Shown: piece by piece, positions 42,692 to 51,597 of the stretch
Layout: every line of letters begins with the position of its first letter
Position numbering within the stretch: the first letter of the stretch is position 1
NCBI RefSeq assembly: GCF_011044495.1
Contig: NZ_CP049143.1
Span: 4,650,001 to 4,714,000 of the forward strand
Direction of reading: 5' to 3'
DNA from: Roseimicrobium sp. ORNL1
Lineage (GTDB): Bacteria > Verrucomicrobiota > Verrucomicrobiia > Verrucomicrobiales > Verrucomicrobiaceae
DNA: 64,000 nt
Notes under the pieces: model-generated
Databases searched by the model: none
Seen by the model: only the letters and a program-made list of their open reading frames with translations
What the model was told of the DNA's origin: nothing
Position numbers and translations under genes: made by a program

Positions 42692-44046
42692 GATGCTGTC
42701 ACCACGGTTTCCGTCCACGCGACCTGGGACGAATCCTTTGTCCACGCGGTGAGAGGCCGCCACTGCTCCCCATTCCATTCGCCAAAGATGGTCATCGCCC
42801 TGCCACCGCTGAGCGCGGCGAGTTCCCATGCGTCATCCGCAGAAATGCTCATGCGTGCTTCACGGCCTGCAGGATCACGAGCGGTCCACTGCCCTTCATG
42901 ATAGACCGGGATGGCTTCTGCGAGTCCGAGCGGCAGACGTTGCAGCCAGGGGTTGCGCGCGCAGGCGTCGGAGATTTCATCGAGCGCCGCGTCCCACGAA
43001 GTCGCGGCGAACGCTTGCCCCGCCGTTGTCTGCGTCATGCGAGGTGCGTCCACCAGGAGAGCACGTAGGAGATGATTTGCCGGGAAATAGGCCAGTGTCG
43101 CCTCAAAGGAGGTGCCATTCACAAAGCCCTGCTCATAACGGCGCTGTCCGTGGGAGAAATCCAACAATAGGGCGTGACGTACGGTCTTCGTGCCCTTCAG
43201 CCACACGCGGCGTTCCCAAAGACGCTCGTTCTCTTCAAAACTCTGGCCGCAAACCATCCAGACATCCGTGACGCGTTCGCCCTCCGCGAGCACCTCTTCG
43301 CGCTCCATCGGCCAGCCACCCGCGGCTCGCACTTCCGCGCGTAGCGGCTCCGGCAGTTCCTCCAGGCGCGACATCGCATCGATGAGCAATTGCACACGTC
43401 CCATATGTGCTATCAGCCGCTCCGGCCACCCCGCGCCGCTGTTCACGAGAGATTCCATTTGCTTCACGCCATTCGCGAGGCCGGACGCCTGGGCATCCAC
43501 CAACCGTGCCGCCGCATCGCGCCAGAAGGAAGATGGCTTCGTGGGTAACTCCCCAATGCCATGCTTGATGAGGTCCGCCAGCCAGCGCTCCAGGTCCTTC
43601 GCGCCGGTTAGCATGCGGTCGAGGCGCTTCGCCTCGCGCTTCGCAGCAGCCACAGGGTCAGGCGGTGCAGCAACGATGCCAGCTTCCTTGGCCGCTTCTT
43701 TTTCCGCCTTCTTCTCCGCGCGATCCTTGCGCCCGCTCAACCACTCGGAGGTCCACGCCGGCTGTGCCGTGGCAGTGAAGGCACTCTGCTTCTGGGCAAG
43801 CAGCAGATAGAGAGCAAGACCGTGCTTGCAGGGGAACTTGCGGCTCGGACAGGTGCATTTGAAAGTCGGCCCGCTGACGTCAATACTCACCTGATACGGC
43901 TTCGACCCACTGCCCTGGCACTCCCCCCAGATGGCTGTTTCATCGTATCCAAGGGTCGGCCACTTCGCCGGAGCGAGCAATCCCTTCGCCGCTTTCGCCG
44001 AAGAATCGTCCGGTGACAATGCCAGTATTTGTTCCGTGGTAAGCAC
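42688..44046 (-). CDS. SWIM zinc finger protein
   Basis: 452 residues from GTG 44046 (read M-LTTEQILALSPDDSSA); an open frame continues upstream into nadR but is not credible. The SWIM motif CxCxnCxH is Cys64, Cys66, Cys73 and His75 (CTCPSRKFPCKH). Before it KPYQVSIDVSGPTFKC is the usual entry strand. A Lys/Glu/Ala-rich charged region follows, then a C-terminal domain of beta and helical segments. SWIM domains bind DNA or proteins. Overlaps DUF5691 by 4 bases, so the two are translationally coupled. It is the first gene of the distal set. Confidence 0.9.
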   Translation of the reverse strand: MLTTEQILALSPDDSSAKAAKGLLAPAKWPTLGYDETAIWGECQGSGSKPYQVSIDVSGPTFKCTCPSRKFPCKHGLALYLLLAQKQSAFTATAQPAWTSEWLSGRKDRAEKKAEKEAAKEAGIVAAPPDPVAAAKREAKRLDRMLTGAKDLERWLADLIKHGIGELPTKPSSFWRDAAARLVDAQASGLANGVKQMESLVNSGAGWPERLIAHMGRVQLLIDAMSRLEELPEPLRAEVRAAGGWPMEREEVLAEGERVTDVWMVCGQSFEENERLWERRVWLKGTKTVRHALLLDFSHGQRRYEQGFVNGTSFEATLAYFPANHLLRALLVDAPRMTQTTAGQAFAATSWDAALDEISDACARNPWLQRLPLGLAEAIPVYHEGQWTARDPAGREARMSISADDAWELAALSGGRAMTIFGEWNGEQWRPLTAWTKDSSQVAWTETVVTAS

Positions 44047-44122
44047 GCGCGCCGATTGGAGAATAACACGCCCGCTTTGGCAATGCCGATGTGCGGAAAT
44101 GTGTGAGGAATTTGTGACCCAC

Positions 44123-45157
44123 TCAATCGCAAAGCAATTTTTGCACGCTCGCGAGGCGTTCGGCAACGTCCCCCTGAATAAGCGTGTAGCGCACACCTCG
44201 CTCCGCCAGCTCACGCAGGTACCACGCATGCTGCAGGGCACGGAACTCTGGCGGCTGGCGTGTGCCGTCCTGGTCAAAGGGAATATCCGGTGCGCACAGC
44301 AGCGTGAGATCGTACGGACGATTCGCAAGGGCCATCAGATCAGGCGAGGCGCTGCCGAACTCATGCTGGCAGTAGAAAAGCGTGGTCAGCGGCGAGGTAT
44401 CGCAGAAGAGATAACGGTTCGCGCCTCCAGCCGCAGCTTCTTCACGACGGCACTGCTCCTGCCCGATGTGCGTGAGATCATCGAATGTCAGCACACCTCC
44501 GCGCTCCACCCAGTATTCACGACCATACTCATGCACCCATGCCGTGTGCCACTCGGCAGCGAGCGCCCGGGCCAAGGTTGTCTTGCCACTCGACTCACCA
44601 CCGAGCAGGCAGATGCGTTTCACAAAATCCGCATACACTACGGGTGAGAGCAGATGCCGGCTGGCGTGCACGTCTTCTCTCACAAAGGTGCCACTCGCGG
44701 GAATCACCTCGCGTGCCGTATCCACCACTACCGCTTGCACACCGGCATGGCCCGGCTGATGCCAGCGAAACCACCGCGTGAGATGCTCTGCGAAGGGCTC
44801 AAGATAGGCATCACTGCCAAACACCGCCTCCACGCGAGAGTGAAAGACCTCCTCGCACACACGCGCCACGAAGTCGCGGTGTGACTCTTCCGAGTCTTCG
44901 TCATTGTGCAGCATGGGACCGAGCCCCAGCGCTTCGCAATTCTCAGCACTCACCACGAGCCGTTCGACCTGCGGGAAGAGCTTCGCCAGCCACTGCGCGC
45001 GTCGCTCTGGTTCACAGCCTGGATACTCGGGATTCGAATAGCTCAGGATGTAGACCCGCTCGCACTCTTCAATAGCACGGCGAATCACCAGTTCATGTCC
45101 GCGATGCAGCGGCGCGAACTTGCCGACGACGAGTCCTGTGGCGAAGCGGCGGCTCAT
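44123..45157 (-). CDS. nadR: NadR-like bifunctional NMN adenylyltransferase / ribosylnicotinamide kinase
   Basis: 344 residues from ATG 45157 (MSRRFATGLVVGKFAPLHRG). The nucleotidyltransferase domain has GKFAPLHRGH (His18 and His21, the HxGH motif) and FGSDAYLEPFAEHL; the kinase domain has ICLLGGESSGKTTLARAL (Walker A) and YLFCDTSPLTTLFYC. No N-terminal repressor helix-turn-helix, so this is the enzyme-only form. It phosphorylates nicotinamide riboside and then makes NAD. It starts 4 bases after pnuC stop; SWIM starts 76 bases after its own stop. Confidence 0.92.
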   Translation of the reverse strand: MSRRFATGLVVGKFAPLHRGHELVIRRAIEECERVYILSYSNPEYPGCEPERRAQWLAKLFPQVERLVVSAENCEALGLGPMLHNDEDSEESHRDFVARVCEEVFHSRVEAVFGSDAYLEPFAEHLTRWFRWHQPGHAGVQAVVVDTAREVIPASGTFVREDVHASRHLLSPVVYADFVKRICLLGGESSGKTTLARALAAEWHTAWVHEYGREYWVERGGVLTFDDLTHIGQEQCRREEAAAGGANRYLFCDTSPLTTLFYCQHEFGSASPDLMALANRPYDLTLLCAPDIPFDQDGTRQPPEFRALQHAWYLRELAERGVRYTLIQGDVAERLASVQKLLCD

Positions 45158-45161
45158 GCAA

Positions 45162-45746
45162 TCACGCGGCCACTTGAAATGATGATTCAGCCTGGGCGCG
45201 CAGCAGTTTCCGCCAGTGCCACCAGGAGACCCAGACATTAATCCAGAAGAGCGTGTACACCCCAGCCGTCAGGTACAGCCCACGAGAGATGAAGAGCGGC
45301 ACCGCGAGTGTATTCACCACCAGCCAGCACGGCCAGTTCTCAATGCGGCGGCCCATGAGCAAGAACTGTGCGAGCACACTGAAAGCCAGCACAAGGGAAT
45401 CAATGAAGGGCGCCCACGCATCCGTGAAGGTATGCAACACCCAACCATAACCCGCCGCGGCCACGATGGCCATGAGTGCGCACACGGCGAACCACGGCAG
45501 CGGCGTCCTGCGCACGGGCAGCTCAGCACCTTGATTCCCCTTCTTCCAGTTCCACCAGCCCACGGCACTCGCCACAATGAAGAAGACCTGCAGCGTGACA
45601 TCTGCATACAGCTTCGAGCCGAAGAAGACCCAGCCAAACGCAGCGCAGCCCAGGATGCCAAGCCACCACGTGTGCACGCTGTTGCGCCCGGCCAGCAGGA
45701 CGGAGGCGAGGTTCAGACAATTGGCGACAATCTCCCAGGTACTCAT
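45162..45746 (-). CDS. pnuC: PnuC-type nicotinamide riboside transporter
   Basis: 194 residues with about six to seven membrane helices. Family signs: WEIVANCLNLASVLLAGRNSV, WWLGILGCAAFGWVFFGSKL, YADVTLQVFFIVASAVGWWNW (the QxxF..xxxWWNW region), and FISRGLYLTAGVYTLFWINV near the end. PnuC moves nicotinamide riboside across the inner membrane by facilitated diffusion, with trapping by NadR kinase. It overlaps the ligase gene by 4 bases upstream and touches nadR downstream, so the pair is a complete uptake and NAD synthesis module embedded in the conflict-like cluster. Confidence 0.92.
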   Translation of the reverse strand: MSTWEIVANCLNLASVLLAGRNSVHTWWLGILGCAAFGWVFFGSKLYADVTLQVFFIVASAVGWWNWKKGNQGAELPVRRTPLPWFAVCALMAIVAAAGYGWVLHTFTDAWAPFIDSLVLAFSVLAQFLLMGRRIENWPCWLVVNTLAVPLFISRGLYLTAGVYTLFWINVWVSWWHWRKLLRAQAESSFQVAA

Positions 45747-47074
45747 GCCTCTGTGGTGTATTGCACCACTTTCCCATCAAAGCTGTCTACACGCTCAAGC
45801 GTCAACGGCATGGCGCCAAAGAGCTCTGCGAGAGGTTTGCGTATCTCACCCTCATGCACTCCAGAGCCACTCCAGCGCAGATGCAGCGGGCCATCTTTTG
45901 CCTGGTGCAGCGTCCACTGCACCAGCGGAAGACGCTGCAGGCGATGCGTGACCTCGATGTTATTCAGCATCGTGCCATCGCCCGCGCGGAAGGTCACCGG
46001 AGGCCGCCCTTCCAGTCCCAGCAGGTGCCACTCACCCTCGCAATGCACCAGACTTGCATAGTCACCCGTGCGGTAGCGCAGCAGCGGCAGCCATCCGTTG
46101 AAGCCGCCTGTGAGCGTCACCTCACCCCGCTCGCCTTCAGGCACGGGAGTTCCTTCTTCCGAGAGTACCTCCACATACATGCGATGCTGCAGCAGCACAT
46201 GGCCCTCGCCATAACGCGCCGCAACAGGTCCCGCTTCATTCATGGAATACAGATCCAGCACCGGACAGCCGAAGTGCTGCTCCAGTTCCTCGCGGAAGGC
46301 GGGGAGCAAAGCCATCGACGTAGAAATCAAAGCACGCGGCCGCGTGCGCAGCGGCAGCTTGATGAGTTCCGCAAAGGAGATGGGATCACCCGTGTAGAGC
46401 TCCGGATGCAATGCATCCAGATACGCGGCGCGGTCATCCAGGTTTCGCCAATCGTTGGGATGCAAATTAATCTTGGCCAATCCCGCCTCACCGAGCATGG
46501 GAGTCACGGAGACATACGTGAAGCATTTCTGCTGATACCCCACCAGCACCACACTCACCTGCCCTGCTCCATGACTCAGCTCAATGCCGAAGCGACGCAG
46601 CGCCTGCCTGTGATACGAAAGATAACTCGCAGCCACGATGGGATGCGAGGCCAGCAACAGCGGGTGTCCCGTGGTGCCGCTCGTGCGGAAATTGATGAGT
46701 TGATCAATCGGCACATCATCCGGCACAAACGCCGCGATATCCCGGCTCAGGTCCGCCCGGCTGATGGTGGGCAGGTCTTCGAACGCTGCAGGCTCCGAGC
46801 CATACTTCCGGTAAAACGGCACCTGCTCCAGGCACCGCCGCACAAAGTCCTGCCGCCACCCCGGAGCCTCGCCCTTCGGCCAGCCCGCAGGTTGCGCGCG
46901 CACCTCGTCATCGAAAGCACGCACCCTGTCGAGGTCCTGTGCGCTGAGACGATTTCCGCTTTCATTGCGGAACATCGGCGCGCTGGGATGCTCGCGGAGG
47001 AATTGCAGCATGCGCCGCCCCTCCTTGCTCAGCGTGGGATAGCGCTCGGCCTCGGTGGGATTGGGGTCGTTCAT
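45743..47074 (-). CDS. Adenylate-forming ligase of the phenylacetate-CoA ligase type
   Basis: 443 residues. ANL superfamily motifs: NFRTSGTTGHPLLL (residues 128-141, the AMP/phosphate loop), YSMNEAGPVAARYGE, RYRTGDYASLV and a C-terminal LERVDSF subdomain. Closest in size and layout to PaaK/coenzyme F390 synthetase-like proteins (about 430 residues). It would activate a carboxylate as an acyl-adenylate, then transfer it to a thiol or amine; neither substrate nor acceptor is evident. It overlaps its neighbours on both sides by 4 bases (47071-47074 and 45743-45746), so it is firmly part of the operon with the radical SAM protein. Confidence 0.85.
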   Translation of the reverse strand: MNDPNPTEAERYPTLSKEGRRMLQFLREHPSAPMFRNESGNRLSAQDLDRVRAFDDEVRAQPAGWPKGEAPGWRQDFVRRCLEQVPFYRKYGSEPAAFEDLPTISRADLSRDIAAFVPDDVPIDQLINFRTSGTTGHPLLLASHPIVAASYLSYHRQALRRFGIELSHGAGQVSVVLVGYQQKCFTYVSVTPMLGEAGLAKINLHPNDWRNLDDRAAYLDALHPELYTGDPISFAELIKLPLRTRPRALISTSMALLPAFREELEQHFGCPVLDLYSMNEAGPVAARYGEGHVLLQHRMYVEVLSEEGTPVPEGERGEVTLTGGFNGWLPLLRYRTGDYASLVHCEGEWHLLGLEGRPPVTFRAGDGTMLNNIEVTHRLQRLPLVQWTLHQAKDGPLHLRWSGSGVHEGEIRKPLAELFGAMPLTLERVDSFDGKVVQYTTEA

Positions 47075-47655
47075 TCGCGGGTGTATTTGTCGGCAGATTC
47101 CTCCGCCGCTTTCTTCGCCAGCGCTTCACGAATGGCGCGTGCACGTTGCTCGGCTGCCTGCGCGGCCTTCACCACACGCAAACGCTCCGAGGTGCTGATG
47201 GTCACCAGTCGGTCCTGCGCTTGCGCCATGCTCTCACCTTCCGGACGCAGGTCCAGCCGCGCGAGCGCCACACGCGCCAGCTCCTCACGACGGTCCGGCT
47301 CCGTGACAAACTTCTTCGAAGCCACATAGGGTGACAACTCTTGCGAAGCATCCATCAGCGCCTGCAAGGCTTGCGTGGCATCGAAGCCCGGCTGACGGAA
47401 CCACGGGGACGAAAGCAGCCACGCCAACAGTAGCGAAATGCTGAGACGATTCCGATGCGTCTTGGCATCCGTCACTTCAAAGGCCTTCAACGTGGACGCC
47501 GGCACCTGCACTCCTAGGGACGCAAGCCAGTCATGCACCACGGCAGCCACGTGCACCTTCCCCGCGCTGCCGATGCGAGGCTCCGCAAGAAAATCATCCG
47601 GCGTCTCCGCGAGACGGCGGAGCAGCGACTCCAGGGCTGGGCCTTCGTTCTTCAT
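47071..47655 (-). CDS. Unknown helical protein of the MoxR-vWA/radical SAM operon
   Basis: 194 residues, no family recognised. Predicted helical with few aromatic residues (SLLRRLAETPDDFLAEPRIG, RLSISLLLAWLLSSPWF) and a Lys/Ala/Glu-rich C-terminal helix (VKAAQAAEQRARAIREALAK). It overlaps the ligase gene by 4 bases and lies 31 bases after the radical SAM gene. Position between two enzymes suggests a carrier, adaptor or scaffold; no Ser or Cys in a carrier-protein motif can be seen. Confidence 0.75.
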   Translation of the reverse strand: MKNEGPALESLLRRLAETPDDFLAEPRIGSAGKVHVAAVVHDWLASLGVQVPASTLKAFEVTDAKTHRNRLSISLLLAWLLSSPWFRQPGFDATQALQALMDASQELSPYVASKKFVTEPDRREELARVALARLDLRPEGESMAQAQDRLVTISTSERLRVVKAAQAAEQRARAIREALAKKAAEESADKYTRE

Positions 47656-47686
47656 CGTTCAGTCAATCCTCCATCGTAAAGTTCAT

Positions 47687-48646
47687 TCATGCCGCGAACT
47701 TGTGAAACACCTGCGTGCTGCGGCAGTCAAGACAGGCAGAGTGCGTCTTCGCGCGGCGTTGTTCCGCGAAGCGCAGCGGCAGTTGCAGGAGGTCGGCAGG
47801 GGTGCGCAATTCATCCACGGGCACACCATAGCCGGAAGTGGTGAAACTGCACGGAGCAGCATGTCCCATTTCGTCCACAAAGAGGAATCGTGTGCCCGGC
47901 TCGCAATTCTCCACCGGAAGCGGTCTGCCCAGCGTGGTTGCACGAATGCGCTCCAGATACCCGGCACTACAGTTCAAACACACCCCACGCCCCTGCAGCG
48001 ATGCCGAAAGCATGGGCAACTGCTGCGTGAGCCAGTCCACATCCTCCATGCGCAGCCGGTGTGGCGGGTAAAACTCGGGCCGGTCATTCCCACCAAGCTG
48101 GTTGAAGGTCAGCTCATCCATCCCCCACTCCGCGAGCTCATGGCACAGCGCGGGATAGTCAGAAATGTTATCCCGCATGAGCACCGTGTTCGCGCGCAAC
48201 TTCGGTCGCGGGGACATGGCCGCGAGCGCATGGACTCCCTCTCGCAATTGCTCAAACGCACCCAGCCATCCACGCATGCGATCATGGAAGGGCGCAAAGC
48301 CATCGATGCTCAGCGTAAGCTCCGCATAACACTCCGCGAGATGCTCGCGCACGGAGGCAGCGCCCAACGTCATGCCATTCGTGGTGGCACTCACCTTGAG
48401 ATGCAGGTCATGCACCAGATGCCTGCTGAGCGACGGTAGCGCAGGCCACAGCAGCGGCTCACCCCCGAGCCAGCTCACCAGCACGGATTGCCCTGTGTGT
48501 TGTTGATATTCCGCCAGCACCTTGCTGAAGCGACGTACCTGCGCTTCATCCGCATCACCATGCAGTCGCGGCGCGTCGATGCCGTACGCGCAGAAGGGAC
48601 AGCGCAGTGGGCACCTCCCGGTGATTCTCCATACGACGACGAGCAT
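47687..48646 (-). CDS. Radical SAM enzyme with cysteine-rich C-terminal region
   Basis: 319 residues. The radical SAM motif CxxxCxxC is Cys12, Cys16 and Cys19 (GRCPLRCPFC), followed by SWLGGEPLLWPALPSL (the GGEP motif) and later ELTLSIDG. The C-terminal part has additional cysteines (GVCLNCSAG, ENCEPG, APCSF, SACLDC) that look like a SPASM or Twitch auxiliary iron-sulfur region. Such enzymes modify peptides, proteins or cofactors. It starts 3 bases after the zincin-vWA stop. Its co-occurrence with an adenylate-forming ligase suggests a two-step modification (inference). Confidence 0.92.
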   Translation of the reverse strand: MLVVVWRITGRCPLRCPFCAYGIDAPRLHGDADEAQVRRFSKVLAEYQQHTGQSVLVSWLGGEPLLWPALPSLSRHLVHDLHLKVSATTNGMTLGAASVREHLAECYAELTLSIDGFAPFHDRMRGWLGAFEQLREGVHALAAMSPRPKLRANTVLMRDNISDYPALCHELAEWGMDELTFNQLGGNDRPEFYPPHRLRMEDVDWLTQQLPMLSASLQGRGVCLNCSAGYLERIRATTLGRPLPVENCEPGTRFLFVDEMGHAAPCSFTTSGYGVPVDELRTPADLLQLPLRFAEQRRAKTHSACLDCRSTQVFHKFAA

Positions 48647-48649
48647 GGT

Positions 48650-50515
48650 TTACGTGGGAGGCAGAGGTGGAGGCGTCGTCCGCTTCGACGCAGAGGCGCG
48701 TGCAGGCGCACGCGAACGCAACGGCATCTTCGGCGGAGCATCACCGTAGTTCTTTCGGCTGAACTCCTTCGCATACGCCACCAGGTCTTCCCACGTGGAG
48801 ACACGCGCCACGAGCCAGCCTTGCTGGGCCTCGGCCTGCTGGATCATCTGGTGCGAATTTCCCCAGCCCGAAACAGTGCGCCAGTTTTCCACCAGATTCA
48901 GCACCATGGAGCCGCCTCCCTTCGCCACGGCCAGCGCGCGCGCGGCGATGTCCCAGCCATCCCCGCCTTGTTCGTCCTTCTCAAACATGGTGCTGATGCC
49001 CTCATCCGAGATGTGCAGGATGTGCGCGGGCCGGGCATCACGCGGACGCATGGCATACGTTTCACGCAGCACGTGAATCGGAAACTGCGTGGCGCCTCCA
49101 TAGTAGCCGGTGAGCACCTTGAGAATGGCGGACTCATCCCGCACGAACCCCCCGGTGGTGGTGAATTGGTTCTTCCCGCTCCACAGCGTGGCCTGCACTC
49201 GCGCCCCCACACGCAAGGCGGAGAGCGCCATGATGGCCCCTGCGAGGGTGAGGTAGGAGATGAAGCGCTGCGGGTCTGGCATGGAACCGGAGCTGTCCAC
49301 GTACAGGTCGAGATCGATCGGTATCTTCTCCGGCGCCTTGCCCACCTCCGTGCCCCACACACGTTGCACCGTGGTGACACCGGGAATGAGCTTCGGACTG
49401 CGCATGATGCTTTGGAAGACATCGAGATTCTCCAGGGGCTCGCCGAAGTCCCAAGTCTCCAATCCCTCTGGAATAGGATCCGTGGACTCTGGCGCGGAGC
49501 GTGTGGGAAACTTCACCAAGTGCGGCAACGCCTGCTCGCGGTAGTAGCGCACAGCGATGTCGTGATCGCTGAGATTCACTCCCGCTGCACGCAGGATCTC
49601 CCCATACTCAAAAGGCTGGCGCGCCTGTCCCGAGTTTTGCTTGGTCGCCTTCAGTGGCAGAGGTGGCGGTTTCGACCCGGCCTCCGTGTCTTCATCCAGG
49701 TCGTCATCGAAATCAGTGAGGAAGGGATCTTGCGCGGGGTGTATGATGTCGCCTTCTCCATCTTCGACATCGCTCAGGCCATCGGGCACGCCACCGGAAG
49801 CGGCGTTGCCGGTATCCAGCCACCGCTTGAAGTAATCCGCCGAGATCTTGTCCTTCAGCAGATGCGGCAGCAGCAGCGCGGCGAATTTCCCTGCGCCCTG
49901 CATCCAGTCGTTCGCATAGGAACGGATGAGACGCGCACCGAGCTGGGCGTCGCCCTCCAGCACATCATCCTGGAAGCGCGCTCCGAGCGAGCCTCGCTGC
50001 AGACTCCACAGCATTTCATAGATGCGGAGGTACAGCTTCCACACCTCTCCCGAGGAGCCACCCTCTGCCAGCATCTGATACACCACCGACATGCGAAGTC
50101 CCGCACTGCGCTGCAGACGGTCATTGATGAGCAGGTCGGTGTAAAGATTCGCCACCATGGGCGCATGCATCTCCAGCGTGGGCAGTCCTTTCCGCATGCG
50201 GGCAATCATCCTCGCATGGTCCGTGAGATTCGCAGGGGCCAGCACGTGGTGACCTATCTCATGCGCCAGCACCTCCAGCGCAAAGTCGTGCACCCGGGAC
50301 TTCATCACTTCCGGCAGGCTCACGACGATGGCCTGATCCACGAGGCGAATCATGGCAAAGCTTCCCGTGAGTCCTTCCGCCTGCGCCTCCCTGTCAGTGA
50401 GACAGAGCAGCGGAGGCCGCAAGCGCGTGAACTTGCTCCACGCCTCCAGGGCCGCAGGCCACGCCGCGGACCATTGCTCACGGAGTGTGTGGATGTCTGG
50501 AGGTTTGGTGGCCAT
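48650..50515 (-). CDS. Zincin metallopeptidase-like and vWA fusion protein
   Basis: 621 residues. The N-terminal domain has HEIGH (residues 85-89, HExxH) in ALEVLAHEIGHHVLAP, after a strand of hydrophobic residues, as in zinc metallopeptidases. A disordered acidic middle (DFDDDLDEDTEAGSKP) follows. The C-terminal vWA domain has its MIDAS at Asp407-Ser411 (DSSGSM) and GGATQFPIHVLRE, ILHISDEG. The extreme tail is Pro/Arg-rich. A vWA fused with HExxH is unusual for MoxR partners. It starts 8 bases after the accessory gene at 50524 and ends 3 bases before the radical SAM gene. Confidence 0.88.
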   Translation of the reverse strand: MATKPPDIHTLREQWSAAWPAALEAWSKFTRLRPPLLCLTDREAQAEGLTGSFAMIRLVDQAIVVSLPEVMKSRVHDFALEVLAHEIGHHVLAPANLTDHARMIARMRKGLPTLEMHAPMVANLYTDLLINDRLQRSAGLRMSVVYQMLAEGGSSGEVWKLYLRIYEMLWSLQRGSLGARFQDDVLEGDAQLGARLIRSYANDWMQGAGKFAALLLPHLLKDKISADYFKRWLDTGNAASGGVPDGLSDVEDGEGDIIHPAQDPFLTDFDDDLDEDTEAGSKPPPLPLKATKQNSGQARQPFEYGEILRAAGVNLSDHDIAVRYYREQALPHLVKFPTRSAPESTDPIPEGLETWDFGEPLENLDVFQSIMRSPKLIPGVTTVQRVWGTEVGKAPEKIPIDLDLYVDSSGSMPDPQRFISYLTLAGAIMALSALRVGARVQATLWSGKNQFTTTGGFVRDESAILKVLTGYYGGATQFPIHVLRETYAMRPRDARPAHILHISDEGISTMFEKDEQGGDGWDIAARALAVAKGGGSMVLNLVENWRTVSGWGNSHQMIQQAEAQQGWLVARVSTWEDLVAYAKEFSRKNYGDAPPKMPLRSRAPARASASKRTTPPPLPPT

Positions 50516-50523
50516 GACGCGAG

Positions 50524-51597
50524 TCAGCGCAACGCGATGAGCGTGATGCCGTGTGAGTATTTCCCGGTCACCGCGAGGGTGTGGGGGTCTGCCACGGAGT
50601 TGGGAATATCGCGTCTCCCGTTCATCAGCGTATTGGGCAATGCGGCAGAGCTGGTAATTTCCCCCAGCTCCGCGAGGTCCAGCCTGGTGGAGTCCACCGT
50701 CACGCTCGTGGGCTCCACGCGATAGCGGGTACGGATGCGAAGACCGAGCGACTGATTGAAATACTCCATGTCCACGCGATGAAACGTCGCGCCAAAAGCA
50801 TCACAGATAAGCAACCACGCCTCATCACCTGAGCGCACCACGAAATTTCCGTCAACTATTCCGACTATGGGAGGCTCTGCGAACAAACCACCGAATCCGC
50901 GAAAAGACCCGACGGCCTTCACCACGCGTGGCTTTGGTATATCAGAAACAGTTTCACCCGGCGTCCACCAGGGATACTCCGCCACGCGTGCACGTACCGC
51001 CGCCCATTTCTCGCCATCAGTTGTGCAGCCCAACAGCCTCAGAGCCACCGCTTCAGGCAGCGTATCTCCCGCGGCCAGGGCACCTTCGCGGAAGTGTGCC
51101 AATCCACAACGCCACGCCGCGAGCTTTCCCGCTGCGAGGAAGTGCTCCACAGTGGTGAGTTGCGGTGCGCAGGCCAGCATGCGCTCCACCCACTCCTCCG
51201 GGTCTGCGCCCATGGTGCTGGAGAGATGACACAGCGCATTCGACACGGCCGCAATCATTTTCCCAGGAGACTGCGTGAGCAACGGGGTGACCGCAGGAAG
51301 CAACCGCTGCCAGCTCACCTCAATCATCGGGTGCCGCCCCGAAGGACCGCTCAGCCGCTCTGCCACGAGCTGCAGGGCCGCATCATACGCCGCCCACACC
51401 ACGGCAGGCACGCGATCCGGTTGCTCCCTCCCCACGGACTCGGCCAGTGGTGCAATGGACTGTAGGAGGACATGAGAGAACGCATCCGCATCCAGTGACG
51501 GATGACGACGCTTCATATCGGCGAAGCGGGCATTGAAGCCATCACGCCCTGACCGCAATACCCCGGCCAGCATGGGGCTGAAAGGTGCAGTACTCAT
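50524..51597 (-). CDS. MoxR-vWA associated accessory protein
   Basis: 357 residues. The N-terminal 200 residues are helical (SLDADAFSHVLLQSIAPLAE, VERMLACAPQLTTVEHFLAA). The C-terminal part is beta-rich: VVKAVGSFRGFGGLFAEPP, GNFVVRSGDEAWLLICDAFG, ATFHRVDMEYF. The SFRGFGG-x-F-x-x-PP and WLL-x-x-DAFGATFHR words recall, from memory, accessory proteins of MoxR-vWA-beta-propeller (bpX) systems, but I cannot confirm which. It overlaps the ATPase gene by 4 bases, so it is co-translated and likely a physical partner. Confidence 0.75.
   Translation of the reverse strand: MSTAPFSPMLAGVLRSGRDGFNARFADMKRRHPSLDADAFSHVLLQSIAPLAESVGREQPDRVPAVVWAAYDAALQLVAERLSGPSGRHPMIEVSWQRLLPAVTPLLTQSPGKMIAAVSNALCHLSSTMGADPEEWVERMLACAPQLTTVEHFLAAGKLAAWRCGLAHFREGALAAGDTLPEAVALRLLGCTTDGEKWAAVRARVAEYPWWTPGETVSDIPKPRVVKAVGSFRGFGGLFAEPPIVGIVDGNFVVRSGDEAWLLICDAFGATFHRVDMEYFNQSLGLRIRTRYRVEPTSVTVDSTRLDLAELGEITSSAALPNTLMNGRRDIPNSVADPHTLAVTGKYSHGITLIALR

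Noticed and set aside
48488-50725. Very long + strand open frame (745 codons) opposite the zincin-vWA gene
   Set aside because: Shadow of the minus-strand vWA gene, which has clear HExxH and MIDAS motifs.
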